NCBI GenBank assembly: GCA_913776255.1
Contig: CAJYLV010000056.1
Span: 1 to 57,845, forward strand
Reading direction: 5' to 3'
Length of the DNA: 57,845 bases
DNA from: an uncultured Sphingomonas sp.
GTDB taxonomy: Bacteria; Pseudomonadota; Alphaproteobacteria; Sphingomonadales; Sphingomonadaceae
Shown here: one piece after another, positions 35,890-46,806 of the stretch
Numbering within the stretch: the stretch's first letter is position 1
Layout: every line of letters starts with the position of its first letter
Notes under the pieces: generated by a model
The model's input: only the letters and a program-made list of their open reading frames with translations
Told to the model about the DNA's origin: nothing
Database searches by the model: none
Made by a program: the position numbers and the translations under genes

Positions 35890-35949
35890 CGATTGCGCTT
35901 CGCCGCGCACTCCCCCACATAGGCGAGTAACACACCAACCGGGGACGAC

Positions 35950-36906
35950 ATGGCCGATCCATATGCGACGCTGGGCGTGGCGCGCGGCGCCAGCGAGGCG
36001 GACATCAAGAAAGCGTATCGCAAGCTCGCCAAGGAGCTGCATCCCGACCGCAACCGCGACAATCCCAAGGCGGCGGAGAAGTTCGGGCAGGTCACCAGCG
36101 CCTATGACCTGCTGACCGACAAGGACAAGCGCGCGCGCTTCGATCGCGGCGAGATCGACGGCGACGGTAACCCGACCGCGCCGTTCGGCTTCGGTGCCGG
36201 CGGGCGCGGGCAGGCGGGCAACGGCGGGTTCCGCGCCGAAGGCTTCGACATGAGCGGGATGGGCGGCGGCGCCGGCGGTCCGGACATGAGCGACATCTTC
36301 GAAGGGCTGTTCGGCGGCGGCCGCACGCGCGGTGGGGCCGCGGGTGGCGGATTCGCGAGCGGGTTCGGCCGGCGGCAGCCGCCGCCGAAGGGCGGCAACG
36401 TCGCCTATTCGCTGCGCGTGCCGTTCACCGACGCCGCAACGCTCGCGCCGCAGCGCGTGACGCTGGCGAGCGGCAGCACGATCGACCTCAAGCTGCCCGC
36501 CGGGGTCGACAGCGGCACGCAGATGCGGCTGGCCGGCAAGGGCGACGACGGGCCGGGCGGCGCGGGCGACGCGATCGTGACGATCGAGGTCCAGCCGCAC
36601 CGCTTCTTCACTCGCGACGGCGACGACGTGCGGCTCGATCTGCCGATCACGCTGAAGGAGGCGGTCGAAGGCGGCAAGGTGAAGTGCCCCACGGTCGACA
36701 AGCCGGTGATGATTACCGTGCCGACCGGGGCAACCTCCGGCAAGACATTGCGTTTGAAGGGAAAAGGCTTTCACCGCAAAGGCGGCGAGCGTGGCGATCA
36801 GCTGGTGACGCTGATCGTCGACGTGCCCGCGGACGATGCGGCGCTGAAGGCGTTCGTCGCCGGCTGGGACGGCGGCGGGAACCCGCGCGCGGCGATGGGC
36901 GTCTGA
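35950..36906 (+). CDS. DnaJ-class co-chaperone (CbpA-like)
   Basis: A 318-residue type II Hsp40. The J domain (residues 3-70) has the HPD motif at 31-33, which stimulates DnaK. A glycine/phenylalanine-rich linker (about 80-150) leads to two beta-rich substrate-binding domains with no zinc-finger repeats, as in CbpA. Features such as GVDSGTQMRLAGKGDDGPGG fit the C-terminal domain. GGGGA lies just upstream of the ATG. The next gene (YihY) starts seven bases after the stop. Confidence 0.92.
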   Translation: MADPYATLGVARGASEADIKKAYRKLAKELHPDRNRDNPKAAEKFGQVTSAYDLLTDKDKRARFDRGEIDGDGNPTAPFGFGAGGRGQAGNGGFRAEGFDMSGMGGGAGGPDMSDIFEGLFGGGRTRGGAAGGGFASGFGRRQPPPKGGNVAYSLRVPFTDAATLAPQRVTLASGSTIDLKLPAGVDSGTQMRLAGKGDDGPGGAGDAIVTIEVQPHRFFTRDGDDVRLDLPITLKEAVEGGKVKCPTVDKPVMITVPTGATSGKTLRLKGKGFHRKGGERGDQLVTLIVDVPADDAALKAFVAGWDGGGNPRAAMGV

Positions 36907-36912
36907 TCGTGC

Positions 36913-37866
36913 GTGACCGACGCCCCGCTATCGCTGACGCCTGAGGATCGCGGGCGCCATCACGGCGCCGCGCGGCGCCGGCTCGACCGCCAGCTCGCGC
37001 ACCTCCGCCCCGGCGCCTATGCATGGGAGGTGTTCAAGCGCGCGGCGATCGGCGTGTGGACCGACGGGTTCATCTACGCCGGTAACCTCGCCTATCTCGC
37101 GCTGATGACGGTGTTTCCGTTCTTCATCGTCGCGGCGGCGGTGGCGTCGCTGTTCGGGCAGAGCGACGAGGTGCAGCACGGGCTGGCCAGCTTCCTGTCG
37201 GTGCTGCCGCACGACGTGGCGGAGGTGTTGCGGACGCCGATCGCCAACGTCCTGCAGGCGCGGACCGGGCCGTTGCTGTGGTTCGGCGCTTTGGTCGGGC
37301 TGTGGACGGTCGGCAGCTTCGCCGAGACGATCCGCGACATCTTCCGCAAGGCCTATGGCACGCGTTCGTCGCAGTCGCTGTGGCGCGCGCGGCTCGGCCT
37401 GAGCATCGCGATTATCGCTTCGGTGGTGATCGCGCTGCTCGCGTTCCTGGTGCAGGGCATCCTGACCGCCGCCGAGCAGTTCATCTACCGGCTGCTACCG
37501 GTCGCGCAGCATGTCGCCGAATGGCTCAACATCGCGCGGCTGGTGCCGGCGGCGATCATGTTCGGTGCGCTGTACATGCTGTTCTATTCGGTAACGCCGG
37601 GCAAATACCGGCGCAGCGACGCGCGGAAATGGCCGGGCGCGCTGTTCACGACCTTGTGGTGGGTCAGCATGACCGCGGGGCTGCCCTGGGCACTGTCGCA
37701 GCTCGGCGGCTACGACCTGACCTATGGCAGCCTCGCCGGTGTGGTCGTCATGCTGTTGTTCTTCTATCTGATCGGGCTGGGACTGGTCTTCGGTGCGCAC
37801 CTCAACGCGGCACTGGCGGAGCCGCCCGAACCGGTTGTAGAGGGGACCGGACAGGGTGAATCATAA
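36913..37866 (+). CDS. YihY/BrkB-family inner membrane protein
   Basis: A 317-residue membrane protein with about six hydrophobic segments. The family pattern is clear: FIYAGNLAYLALMTVFPFFIV near residue 55, then LLWFGALVGLWTVGSFAETIR and the late GLGLVFGAHLNAAL. YihY/BrkB proteins were long annotated as ribonuclease BN in error; their role is uncertain, with transport or envelope functions proposed. The start is GTG with no clear ribosome binding site. It sits between the DnaJ-like gene and fabI. Confidence 0.85.
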   Translation: MTDAPLSLTPEDRGRHHGAARRRLDRQLAHLRPGAYAWEVFKRAAIGVWTDGFIYAGNLAYLALMTVFPFFIVAAAVASLFGQSDEVQHGLASFLSVLPHDVAEVLRTPIANVLQARTGPLLWFGALVGLWTVGSFAETIRDIFRKAYGTRSSQSLWRARLGLSIAIIASVVIALLAFLVQGILTAAEQFIYRLLPVAQHVAEWLNIARLVPAAIMFGALYMLFYSVTPGKYRRSDARKWPGALFTTLWWVSMTAGLPWALSQLGGYDLTYGSLAGVVVMLLFFYLIGLGLVFGAHLNAALAEPPEPVVEGTGQGES

Positions 37867-37879
37867 TGCAGGTACACGC

Positions 37880-38679
<800 letters not shown>

Positions 38680-38683
<4 letters not shown>

Positions 38684-39213
38684 GTGAGACGGGGGTGACG
38701 ATCGCGATCCGCCCCGCGGCGGGCGGCGACGTCGCCGCGATCGACGCGCTGCTCCGCAACGTCTTCCCGCGCGCCGACGAGGCCGATCTGGTGCGGCAGC
38801 TGTGCGTCGACGGCGACATGGTGCTGATGATGGTCGCCATGGATGAAGCGAGCGGCGTGCTGGCCGGGGCGGTGGCGTTCAGCCGGATGGCGGTCGATAT
38901 CGGCGGCAAGCCGATCGCCGCGGTCGCGCTCGCGCCGGTCGCGGTCGCCGAGGAGTATCGCCGGCAGGGCGTCGCCGAGGCGCTGATCCACGCCGGGATC
39001 GAGCGGATCGAGGCGGCGCGGGTCGTATTGTGCTTCGTGCTCGGCGAACCGGCGTTCTACGCGCGGTTCGGCTTCCATGCCGATTATGCTAAGAACTTCG
39101 CCTCACCCTACGCAGGCGAGCATCTGATGGCTTTGCCGGTGCAGGGCGGGTTGATGCCGTGCGGGGCGCGCGGCGAGGCGACGCATGCAGCGGCCTTCGC
39201 GCGGCTCGGCTGA
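38680..39213 (+). CDS. GNAT N-acetyltransferase (YhbS-like)
   Basis: A 177-residue GCN5-related acetyltransferase. The acetyl-CoA-binding loop is in PVAVAEEYRRQGVAEALI, and FVLGEPAFYARFGF is typical of the YhbS group. The substrate is unknown. The start is a GTG that overlaps the fabI stop as GTGA, so its translation is probably coupled to fabI. Confidence 0.85.
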
Positions 39214-39278
39214 GCGCGGCGCAAATAGCCGTCCCTCAATTACCGTAAGTTAAGCACCGTTTCTTACAAGCTGGCGGG

Positions 39279-39599
39279 ATGGATCACCGTTCCGACCGGC
39301 TGTTACTCGTGGCGCAGGCGGGCGTCGGCGTCGCCGCGCTGGCGATCATGAGCCTGTATCCGCCCGCCGAAGGGCGCATCCTGCTGATCCCGGTCGTCGA
39401 CCGCGACGTCAACGCCACCGCGCGGCTGGCGCTGTCCTCTGGCGCGGCGCTGCTCGGCGCGGGGCCGCTGCGGGGCTCGCTGGTGGTGGTGGGGAGCCGT
39501 TCGCGGCTGGCGGCGCGGCTGCGCCCGTGGCGCACGCTGATGCTTGCCGCCCCGCCGGCCGGCTGCGGCAGTCCTTCCCGACAGGCGACCGTCGCATGA
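39279..39599 (+). CDS. Small membrane-anchored protein coupled to chemoreceptor
   Basis: A 106-residue protein I do not recognise. It has a hydrophobic N-terminal segment (LLLVAQAGVGVAALAIMSLY, residues 8-27), then a globular-looking stretch (EGRILLIPVVDRDVNATARLAL) and an arginine-rich end. The stop overlaps the start of the chemoreceptor gene as ATGA. It is therefore likely to be made with, and possibly to act with, that receptor. The ribosome binding site is weak. Confidence 0.6.
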   Translation: MDHRSDRLLLVAQAGVGVAALAIMSLYPPAEGRILLIPVVDRDVNATARLALSSGAALLGAGPLRGSLVVVGSRSRLAARLRPWRTLMLAAPPAGCGSPSRQATVA

Positions 39600-41146
39600 C
39601 CGCGGCCACCGACCCGCTCGACCGGATGCGCGCCTATGGCGTCAGGGGCTGGGCGTGGGCAGGCTGGATCGTGCTCGCCGGGCTGTGCGCGGGCGACGCG
39701 CTGATCGGCGGCGGCAAGTTGCCGGTGGTGCTCGCGGTCGGGTTGCTCGCCAATATCGGTCCAACCGCGATGATGGTGCTGGGGCGCCACGATGCGGTGG
39801 CGCGGGCGATGATGGGGTCGCTGGCCGCGGTGCTGCCCGCGCTGCTGGTGTTCGTGCTACAAGGGCGTGCGTGGCAGATGGACGCGCATATGTATTTCTT
39901 CGTCGCGATGGCCGCGCTGCTGGTGCTCGCCGACTGGCGGCCGATCCTGCTGGCGACCGGGCTGACCGCGGTGCATCACCTGCTGCTCGAATGGTTCGCG
40001 CCCGACTGGGTGTTCGACGGCAATGGCGATCTGGGGCGGGTGCTGTTCCATGTCGTCGCGGTCGGGCTGCAGTTCGCCGCGCTAACCGTCGTGACGCTGA
40101 TGCTGGAGCGGCTGTTCGCCGCGCAGGAGCGCAGCCTGCGCCGCGCGCGCGAGCTGACCGCGATCGCCGAGGAGGGTCGCCGCGCCACCGAAAGCGCGCT
40201 GGAGCAAGCGCGGCTCGCCGAGGAACGCGCGGCGCGCGAGCGGCGCCGCCGCGAGGAGCAGGCGGCGCAGCTGGCGCAGGAGCGGCGCGGCGAGCTGATG
40301 ATGCTGGCGGGTGAGTTCGAACGCTCGGTCACCTCGATCGTCGGCGGGATCGCGCAGGCCAGCGAACGGCTCGAGCAGGCCGCGATCCAGCTGGAGAGCG
40401 GCACCGCCGCAGCGCGCGGCGACGTCGTGTCGGCCGCGACCAGCGCCGACGAGGCCGCGACCGATATCGCGCAGGTCGCCGCCTCGATCCGCGACCTGAC
40501 GCGCTCGATCCAGACGATCGCGGTCGCCGCCGAGCGGCAGTCGCAGCTGACCGACGGCGTCAGCACCGCGGCGCAGCGCAGCGTCCAGACCGCGGCGATG
40601 CTCGAGGAACAGGCGGTGCAGATCGAGGGCTTCCTCGACGACATCCGCCGGATCGCGGCGCAGACCAATCTGCTGGCGCTCAACGCGACGATCGAGGCGT
40701 CGCGCGCCGGCGAGGCGGGGCGCGGCTTCGCGGTGGTCGCGGGCGAGGTGAAGGCGCTGTCCGCCGACACGACGCGCGCCAGCGACCGGATCGGCGTGCT
40801 GATCGCGGGCATCCGCGAGGGTGTGGCGGAAACCGGCGAGAAATTGCGCAGCGTGACGCAGGCGGTCGCCGAGGTGTCGGGCGCGGCGCGCGGGATCAAG
40901 GTGGCGGTCGACGAGCAGCGCAGCAGCGCGCTGGAGGTCGATGGCGGCGCGACCCGCGCGGCGACGAAGGCGGAGGCGATCGGCGGCGGGATCGGCGCGC
41001 TGGTCGAGACGGTCGGCAAGGCCTCGACGCTGTCGGCGACGGTGCGCAACAGCGCGAGCGCGCTGGCGACCAGCGCGCGCGACCTGCACGGGTCGACCAA
41101 CCGCTTCGTGGCGTTCTTGACCTGCGAGCGTGCGGCGGCGGAGTGA
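39596..41146 (+). CDS. HAMP-less methyl-accepting chemotaxis protein
   Basis: A 516-residue membrane receptor. About five hydrophobic segments occupy residues 18-175 and carry His98 (DAHMYFF), the pair His127-His128 and His152. A charged coiled coil (about 178-265) replaces a HAMP domain. The C-terminal signalling domain has the strongly conserved hairpin tip IAAQTNLLALNATIEASRAG near residues 350-370, which contacts CheA/CheW. The histidines suggest a metal or haem sensor, but this is inference. The ATG at 39596 overlaps the previous stop. Confidence 0.85.
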   Translation: MTAATDPLDRMRAYGVRGWAWAGWIVLAGLCAGDALIGGGKLPVVLAVGLLANIGPTAMMVLGRHDAVARAMMGSLAAVLPALLVFVLQGRAWQMDAHMYFFVAMAALLVLADWRPILLATGLTAVHHLLLEWFAPDWVFDGNGDLGRVLFHVVAVGLQFAALTVVTLMLERLFAAQERSLRRARELTAIAEEGRRATESALEQARLAEERAARERRRREEQAAQLAQERRGELMMLAGEFERSVTSIVGGIAQASERLEQAAIQLESGTAAARGDVVSAATSADEAATDIAQVAASIRDLTRSIQTIAVAAERQSQLTDGVSTAAQRSVQTAAMLEEQAVQIEGFLDDIRRIAAQTNLLALNATIEASRAGEAGRGFAVVAGEVKALSADTTRASDRIGVLIAGIREGVAETGEKLRSVTQAVAEVSGAARGIKVAVDEQRSSALEVDGGATRAATKAEAIGGGIGALVETVGKASTLSATVRNSASALATSARDLHGSTNRFVAFLTCERAAAE

Positions 41147-41156
41147 GGGCCTTATC

Positions 41157-41240
41157 GTCGCCCCGGACTTGATCCGGGGCCCCGCTTCTTTCCTGGTCGG
41201 GCAAGAAGAAGCGGGGTCCCGGGTCACGCCCGGGACGACG
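41157..41240. repeat. Family B palindromic repeat overlapping a gene end
   Basis: Left arm GCCCCGGACTTGATCCGGGG and right arm CCCGGGTCACGCCCGGGACG enclose GCTTCTTTCC...AGAAGAAGC. It lies between two convergent genes. The stop codon of the RNase H-like gene (41224-41226) lies inside the right arm. Confidence 0.9.
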
Positions 41241-41631
41241 GCGTAATGGTGGGCAACGGCGGCGGCGGGGTCCAGCGCTGGACGGATTCCAGCGCGATGC
41301 CCGCCAGATTCTGCGTGCGCTTGACGTAGCGGATGCGCAGCCGGCCGGCGGGGCGCGGGAGCGAGAGAAATCGCTCGTAATGATCGCGATACGCCGGCGG
41401 GCAGCGGATCGCGCCATGCGCCTGCGCGATCACCGCCGCCGCGTCGCCGAGCAGCACCGCCTCGGGCAGCGCCAGCTCGTTGGCGAGCGTCAACGCGGCG
41501 GTCAGCGCCAGCCACTCGGCCTCCATGCTGCTGCCCGGCCCGAGGTCGCGGCGCATGTAGGTCCGCCCGCCCGCGACCAGCGCATATTCCATCCCGGCGG
41601 GCGAATAGCCGCCGTCGAAGAAGATCTTCAT
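41224..41631 (-). CDS. RNase HI-like protein
   Basis: A 135-residue protein with a ribonuclease H fold. The likely metal-binding acids are Asp6 (FFDGGYS), Glu37 or Glu39 (SMEAEW) and Asp63 (LLGDAAA), in the order expected for RnhA-like reverse-transcriptase-RNaseH/RVT3 domains. It might cleave RNA:DNA hybrids, but it is distant from housekeeping RnhA. Its last residues and stop lie within a family B repeat, so the native C-terminus may have been replaced. The ATG overlaps the pseudouridine synthase stop as ATGA. Confidence 0.75.
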   Translation of the reverse strand: MKIFFDGGYSPAGMEYALVAGGRTYMRRDLGPGSSMEAEWLALTAALTLANELALPEAVLLGDAAAVIAQAHGAIRCPPAYRDHYERFLSLPRPAGRLRIRYVKRTQNLAGIALESVQRWTPPPPLPTITPSSRA

Positions 41632-42167
41632 GCCCGCCGCCACGCCCCCGGCGCGAGATCGCCGAGCGACCAGTCGCCGACGCGCCGGCGGATCAGCCGC
41701 AGCGTCGGGTGGCCGACCGCCGCGGTCATGCGGCGGACCTGCCGGTTGCGCCCCTCGCGGATCGTCAGCGCGATCCAGGTATCGGGGATGCTCGCGCGGT
41801 AGCGGATCGGGGGCGTGCGCGGCCAGATGTCGGGCGCGTCGAGCGGTTCGACCGCGGCGGGGCGAGTCATGCCGTCCTTGAGCAGCACGCCTTCGCGCAG
41901 CGCGGCCAGCGCGTCCGCGTCGGGCACGCCCTCGACCTGCGCCCAATAGGTCTTGGGCAGCTTGAACTTCGGATCCGCGATCCGCGCCTGCAACCGGCCA
42001 TCGTCGGTGAGCAGCAACAGCCCCTCGCTGTCGCGGTCGAGCCGCCCGGCGGGATAGACGCCGGGGACGTCGATGAAGTCCGACAGCGTCGCGCGCGTCG
42101 TCAGCGATCCGCGATCGGTGAACTGGCTCAGCACGTCATAGGGCTTGTTGAACAGGATCAGCGTCAT
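41628..42167 (-). CDS. rluE: 23S rRNA pseudouridine synthase (RluE-like)
   Basis: A 179-residue RsuA/RluB-family pseudouridine synthase without an S4 domain, as in RluE, which modifies U2457 of 23S rRNA in E. coli. The catalytic aspartate is Asp44 in [14 protein letters not shown], and the C-terminal [22 protein letters not shown] block is diagnostic. It is translationally coupled on both sides: its ATG overlaps the stop of the FAD protein, and its stop overlaps the RNase H-like start. Confidence 0.9.
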   Translation of the reverse strand: MTLILFNKPYDVLSQFTDRGSLTTRATLSDFIDVPGVYPAGRLDRDSEGLLLLTDDGRLQARIADPKFKLPKTYWAQVEGVPDADALAALREGVLLKDGMTRPAAVEPLDAPDIWPRTPPIRYRASIPDTWIALTIREGRNRQVRRMTAAVGHPTLRLIRRRVGDWSLGDLAPGAWRRA

Positions 42168-43777
42168 GCGCGCGCGATCTGCTGCGTCACCGCCTCCGCG
42201 ACCCGGATGCCGTCGACCGCCGCCGACAGGATGCCGCCGGCATAGCCCGCCCCCTCGCCGGCCGGGTACAGGCCGCGCGTGTTGAGGCTCTGCATGTCCT
42301 CGCCGCGCGTGAAGCGCACCGGCGAGGACGTGCGCGTCTCGACCCCGGTCATCACGACGTCGGGATGGTCGTAGCCCTTGATCTGGCGGCCGAACACCGG
42401 GATCGCCTCGCGCATCGCCTGGATTGCGAAGTCGGGCAGGACGTCGGCGAGGTCGGTCGGGGTCACGCCGGGCTTATACGACGGCACCACGCTGCCGAGC
42501 GTCGTCGAGGCGCGGCCGGCGAGGAAGTCGCCGACGCGCTGCGCCGGGGCGTGATAGTTCGACCCGCCCGCGACATAGGCCCGTTCCTCGATCCGGCGTT
42601 GCAGCGCCAGCCCGGCGAGCGGGTCGCCGGGATAGTCGCGCTCCGGGTCGATCGCGACGACGAAGCCGGAATTGGCGTTGCGCTCGTTGCGCGAATATTG
42701 GCTCATCCCGTTGGTGGCGACGCGGCCTTCCTCGCTGGTCGCGGCGACGACGGTGCCGCCGGGGCACATGCAGAAGCTGTAGACCGTTCGCCCATTCGAG
42801 CAGTGATGCGAGATGTGATATTCGGCGGCGCCGAGGATCGGGTGGCCGGCGTCGGGGCCGAAACGCGCGCGGTCGATCCACGATTGCGGATGCTCGATGC
42901 GCACGCCGATCGAGAAGGGCTTGGCCTCGGCATGCACCCCGGCCTCGACCAGCAGCGCGAACGTGTCGCGTGCGCTGTGGCCGATCGCCATCACGACATG
43001 CTCGGCTTCCAGATAGCCGCCATCGTGGAGGTGCAGGCCCTTGATGCGGCGTTCCCCGCCCTGCTCCGCGACGTCGAAGCCGGTGACGCGGGTCGAGAAG
43101 CGGTATTCGCCGCCGAGTTCCTCGATCGTCGCGCGCATGCTCTCGACCATCGTCACCAGCCGGAAGGTGCCGATATGTGGGTGCGCCTCGGTGAGGATTT
43201 CCTCGGGCGCGCCGGCCTTGACGAATTCGGTCAGCACCTTGCGGTTGAGGTGGCGCGGATCCTTGATGCGGCTGTAGAGCTTGCCGTCCGAGAAGGTCCC
43301 CGCCCCGCCCTCGCCATATTGGACGTTCGATTCGGGGTTGAGGACGCTGCGCCGCCACAGGCCCCAGGTGTCCTTGGTCCGCTCGCGCACCACCTTGCCG
43401 CGTTCGAGGATGATCGGGCGAAAGCCGGCCTGCGCGAGGATCAGCGCGGCGAACAGCCCGCACGGGCCGGCGCCGATCACCACCGGACGCGGCGCGCCCT
43501 GCTTCGCGGGCTCGGGGGCGCGATAGCGGGTATCGGGGGTGAGCGAGACGTCGCGGTCGCGGCGGTTGCGCGCGAGCACGGTGCCCTCGTTCTTCACCGC
43601 GACGTCGACCGTATAGACGAGCTGGATGCGGCCATGTTCGCGCGCATCATTGCCGCGCCGCGCGACCGTGAACCGGATCAGCTCGCGCGGGGTGATGCGC
43701 AGCCGCTTGACGATCGCGGCGGGCAGCGCTTCGTCGGCATGGTGGAGCGGCAGTTTCAGGTCGGTGATGCGGATCAT
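42164..43777 (-). CDS. FAD-dependent oxidoreductase (COG2509 type)
   Basis: A 537-residue flavoprotein. After an N-terminal domain of about 90 residues ([19 protein letters not shown]) comes the FAD-binding [18 protein letters not shown], then [14 protein letters not shown] and the C-terminal [15 protein letters not shown]. This is a widespread, uncharacterised family annotated as NAD(P)/FAD-dependent dehydrogenase; no reaction is known. It leads a three-gene unit joined by ATGA overlaps. Confidence 0.87.
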   Translation of the reverse strand: MIRITDLKLPLHHADEALPAAIVKRLRITPRELIRFTVARRGNDAREHGRIQLVYTVDVAVKNEGTVLARNRRDRDVSLTPDTRYRAPEPAKQGAPRPVVIGAGPCGLFAALILAQAGFRPIILERGKVVRERTKDTWGLWRRSVLNPESNVQYGEGGAGTFSDGKLYSRIKDPRHLNRKVLTEFVKAGAPEEILTEAHPHIGTFRLVTMVESMRATIEELGGEYRFSTRVTGFDVAEQGGERRIKGLHLHDGGYLEAEHVVMAIGHSARDTFALLVEAGVHAEAKPFSIGVRIEHPQSWIDRARFGPDAGHPILGAAEYHISHHCSNGRTVYSFCMCPGGTVVAATSEEGRVATNGMSQYSRNERNANSGFVVAIDPERDYPGDPLAGLALQRRIEERAYVAGGSNYHAPAQRVGDFLAGRASTTLGSVVPSYKPGVTPTDLADVLPDFAIQAMREAIPVFGRQIKGYDHPDVVMTGVETRTSSPVRFTRGEDMQSLNTRGLYPAGEGAGYAGGILSAAVDGIRVAEAVTQQIARA

Positions 43778-43911
43778 GGCGGCGGGGCTTTAGCGGGGTT
43801 CGCGGGGCGAGGCGAATGTTGCGAATGTTGAGACGATAAAGGGGGTGTTCGTCGGGTCTGCGGCTCGGGAATGAATAGCCTGACGCGGGTGGTGTAGGAC
43901 ATCGCCTGCCC

Positions 43912-43988
43912 CGTCGTTGCGAGCGTAGCGCGGCAATCCAGGGTTGGATCAGGACGCCCTGGATTGCTTCGCTACGCTCGCAATGACG
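43912..43988. repeat. Family A palindromic repeat
   Basis: CGTCGTTGCGAGCGTAGCGC and the inverse arm around TTGGATCAGGACG. It lies seven bases after the LLM oxidoreductase stop and upstream of the FAD protein gene on the same strand. A short direct repeat GCGAATGTTGCGAATGTTG at 43811-43829 is nearby. Confidence 0.9.
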
Positions 43989-43995
43989 GCGAGGG

Positions 43996-45012
43996 TCACC
44001 GCCAGCCGAGCGCCGGCGCGACGTGTCGGAGGATGTTTTCCAGCACGTGCGCGTTGTAATCGACGCCGAGCTGGTTGGGGACGGTCAGCAGCAACGTATC
44101 GGCCTCGGCGATCGCCTCGTCGGCGCGCAGCTGCTCGATCAACCGCTCGGGCTCCGCGGCGTAGGAGCGGCCGAACACCGCGCGCATGTTGTCGATCACG
44201 CCGATCTGGTCGCCGCCACCGTCGCGCCCGAAATAGGCGCGGTCGCGGTCGTCGGTCAGCGCGAAGATCGAGCGCGACACCGAGATGCGCGGGGTGCGGG
44301 TATGCCCCGCCTCGGCCCATGCCGCGCGATAGGCACGGATCTGCTTGGCCTGCTGGACATGGAACGGCTCGCCGCTCTCGTCGGCCTTCAGGGTCGAGCT
44401 TTGCAGGTTCATCCCCATCTGCGCCGCCCAGACCGCGGTGGCGTTCGATGCCGAGCCCCACCAGATCCGCTCGCGCAACCCTTCGGCGTGCGGCTCGAGC
44501 CGGAGCAGCCCGGGCGGGTTAGGGAACATCGGCTGCGGGTTGGGCTTGGCGAAGCCCTCGCCCTGCAACAGCCGCAGGAACAATTCGCTGTGGCGGCGCC
44601 CCATATCGGCGTCGCTTTCCCCGGCGGCGGGGGCGTAGCCGAAATAGCGCCAGCCCTCGATCACCTGCTCGGGCGAACCGCGGCTGATCCCGAGCTGCAG
44701 CCGGCCGCCCGCGATGAGGTCGGCCGCGCCGGCATTCTCGGTCATGTAGAAGGGGTTTTCGTAGCGCATGTCGATGACGCCGGTGCCGATCTCGATCGAC
44801 TTGGTGCGCGCGCCGACGGCGGCGAGCAGCGGGAACGGCGAGGCGAGCTGCTGCGCGAAATGGTGGACGCGGTAATAGGCGCCGTCCGCGCCGAGTTCCT
44901 CCGCGGCGACCGCGAGGTCGATCGACTGGAGCAGGACGTCGCTGGCCGAGCGGGTGGCGGAGCCGTGCGCGTTCGACCAGTGGCCGAAGGAGAGGAAGCC
45001 GATCTTTTTCAT
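43996..45012 (-). CDS. LLM-class flavin-dependent oxidoreductase
   Basis: A 338-residue luciferase-like monooxygenase-fold protein that would use FMN/F420-type reduced flavin. It begins KKIGFLSFGHWSNAHGSATRSA and has EELGADGAYYRVHHFA, IEIGTGVIDMRYENPFYM and AADLIAGGRLQLGISRGSP, the conserved strand ends of this family. The substrate is not known. The next genes upstream are an HxlR regulator and an old-yellow-enzyme, so a redox or electrophile-stress role is likely. Confidence 0.9.
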   Translation of the reverse strand: MKKIGFLSFGHWSNAHGSATRSASDVLLQSIDLAVAAEELGADGAYYRVHHFAQQLASPFPLLAAVGARTKSIEIGTGVIDMRYENPFYMTENAGAADLIAGGRLQLGISRGSPEQVIEGWRYFGYAPAAGESDADMGRRHSELFLRLLQGEGFAKPNPQPMFPNPPGLLRLEPHAEGLRERIWWGSASNATAVWAAQMGMNLQSSTLKADESGEPFHVQQAKQIRAYRAAWAEAGHTRTPRISVSRSIFALTDDRDRAYFGRDGGGDQIGVIDNMRAVFGRSYAAEPERLIEQLRADEAIAEADTLLLTVPNQLGVDYNAHVLENILRHVAPALGWR

Positions 45013-45034
45013 GGGTTCGTTCCGTACGGATAGC

Positions 45035-45111
45035 CGTCATTGCGAGCGGAGCGAAGCAATCCAGTGCCGGACCAGGACGCCCTGGATTGCTTCGCTCCGC
45101 TCGCAATGACG
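45035..45111. repeat. Family A palindromic repeat
   Basis: CGTCATTGCGAGCGGAGCGA and its inverse enclose GTGCCGGACCAGGACG. It lies between the hxlR stop and the LLM gene start on the same strand. Confidence 0.93.
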
Positions 45112-45121
45112 GGATGAAAGT

Positions 45122-45511
45122 TCAGGCCGCCACCTTCTCGTCGAAGCTGCGGCGCGCCTGCTCGACGTGCGGCATGTTCTCGATCGTCCAGCGGTACAGC
45201 GCCTTGAACGGCTGGTGCAGCGAGCGCCCCAGCGGCGTGATCGCGTACTCGACCGCGACCGGCGACGCCGGGATCACGCGGCGCGACACCATGCCGTTAC
45301 GCTCCAGCCGGCGCAGGCATTGCGTCAGCGCCTTCTGCGTCACGCCTTCCAGATGACGGCGGATCGCGTTGAAGCGCATCGGGCCGGCGTCGAGCACGGT
45401 CAGCACCATCATCGACCATTTGTCGGCGATCTGGTCGAGCAGCGCGCGGCTCGGGCAATCGACCGAGAAATGCTGGCAGACGTGCGGCGGCGAGAGCGTG
45501 GCGGTTTCCAT
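45122..45511 (-). CDS. HxlR-family transcriptional regulator
   Basis: A 129-residue winged-helix regulator. DQIADKWSMMVLTVLDAGPMRFN and TQKALTQCLRRLERNGMVSRRV are the family's DNA-binding core. Two cysteines near the N-terminus (VCQHFSVDCPSR) are where redox or aldehyde sensing occurs in relatives such as YodB or HypR. It is divergent from the old-yellow-enzyme gene across 90 bases containing a palindrome, and probably controls it and itself. Confidence 0.9.
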   Translation of the reverse strand: METATLSPPHVCQHFSVDCPSRALLDQIADKWSMMVLTVLDAGPMRFNAIRRHLEGVTQKALTQCLRRLERNGMVSRRVIPASPVAVEYAITPLGRSLHQPFKALYRWTIENMPHVEQARRSFDEKVAA

Positions 45512-45512
45512 G

Positions 45513-45570
45513 AGTATACCTAGTCGATCGCAGGTGCGTTATTGACCTCAGGTTTCCGATATATACCTGA
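45513..45570. promoter_or_regulatory. Divergent hxlR/OYE control region with palindromic operator
   Basis: TCAGGT (45548-45553) and ACCTGA (45565-45570) form an inverted repeat around an AT-rich TATATA core. On the minus strand AGGTATA occurs twice, in this palindrome and again next to the hxlR start (about 45515-45521). TTGTGA and TATATC, 17 bases apart on the minus strand, could be the hxlR promoter, with its -10 inside the palindrome. The pattern fits autoregulation, but binding is inferred. Confidence 0.5.
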
Positions 45571-45601
45571 AGGGCCGCAATCACAAGAAAAGGCGCCGTG
45601 G

Positions 45602-46726
<1,125 letters not shown>

Positions 46727-46756
46727 TCGTGCGCCGCGCGCGATAATCACGATTGC

Positions 46757-46796
46757 CTCCCCCTGCGCGGCCGATATCATGGCCGCTCAGGGGGAG
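46757..46796 (+). promoter_or_regulatory. Hairpin that would sequester a ribosome binding site
   Basis: CTCCCCCTG-C-GCGGCC (46757-46772) pairs with GGCCGC-T-CAGGGGGAG (46781-46796) around the loop GATATCAT: fifteen pairs with one C/T mismatch. The GGGGGAG of the right arm is the ribosome binding site for the ATG at 46807. The hairpin could act as a translational switch, or as the end of the OYE transcript, although no T-run follows it. Confidence 0.6.
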
Positions 46797-46806
46797 TGTT
46801 CAAGCG

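Noticed and set aside
36913..37866. Ribonuclease BN annotation for the YihY-like gene
   Set aside because: This is a historical misannotation of the BrkB/YihY membrane family; no nuclease motif is present.
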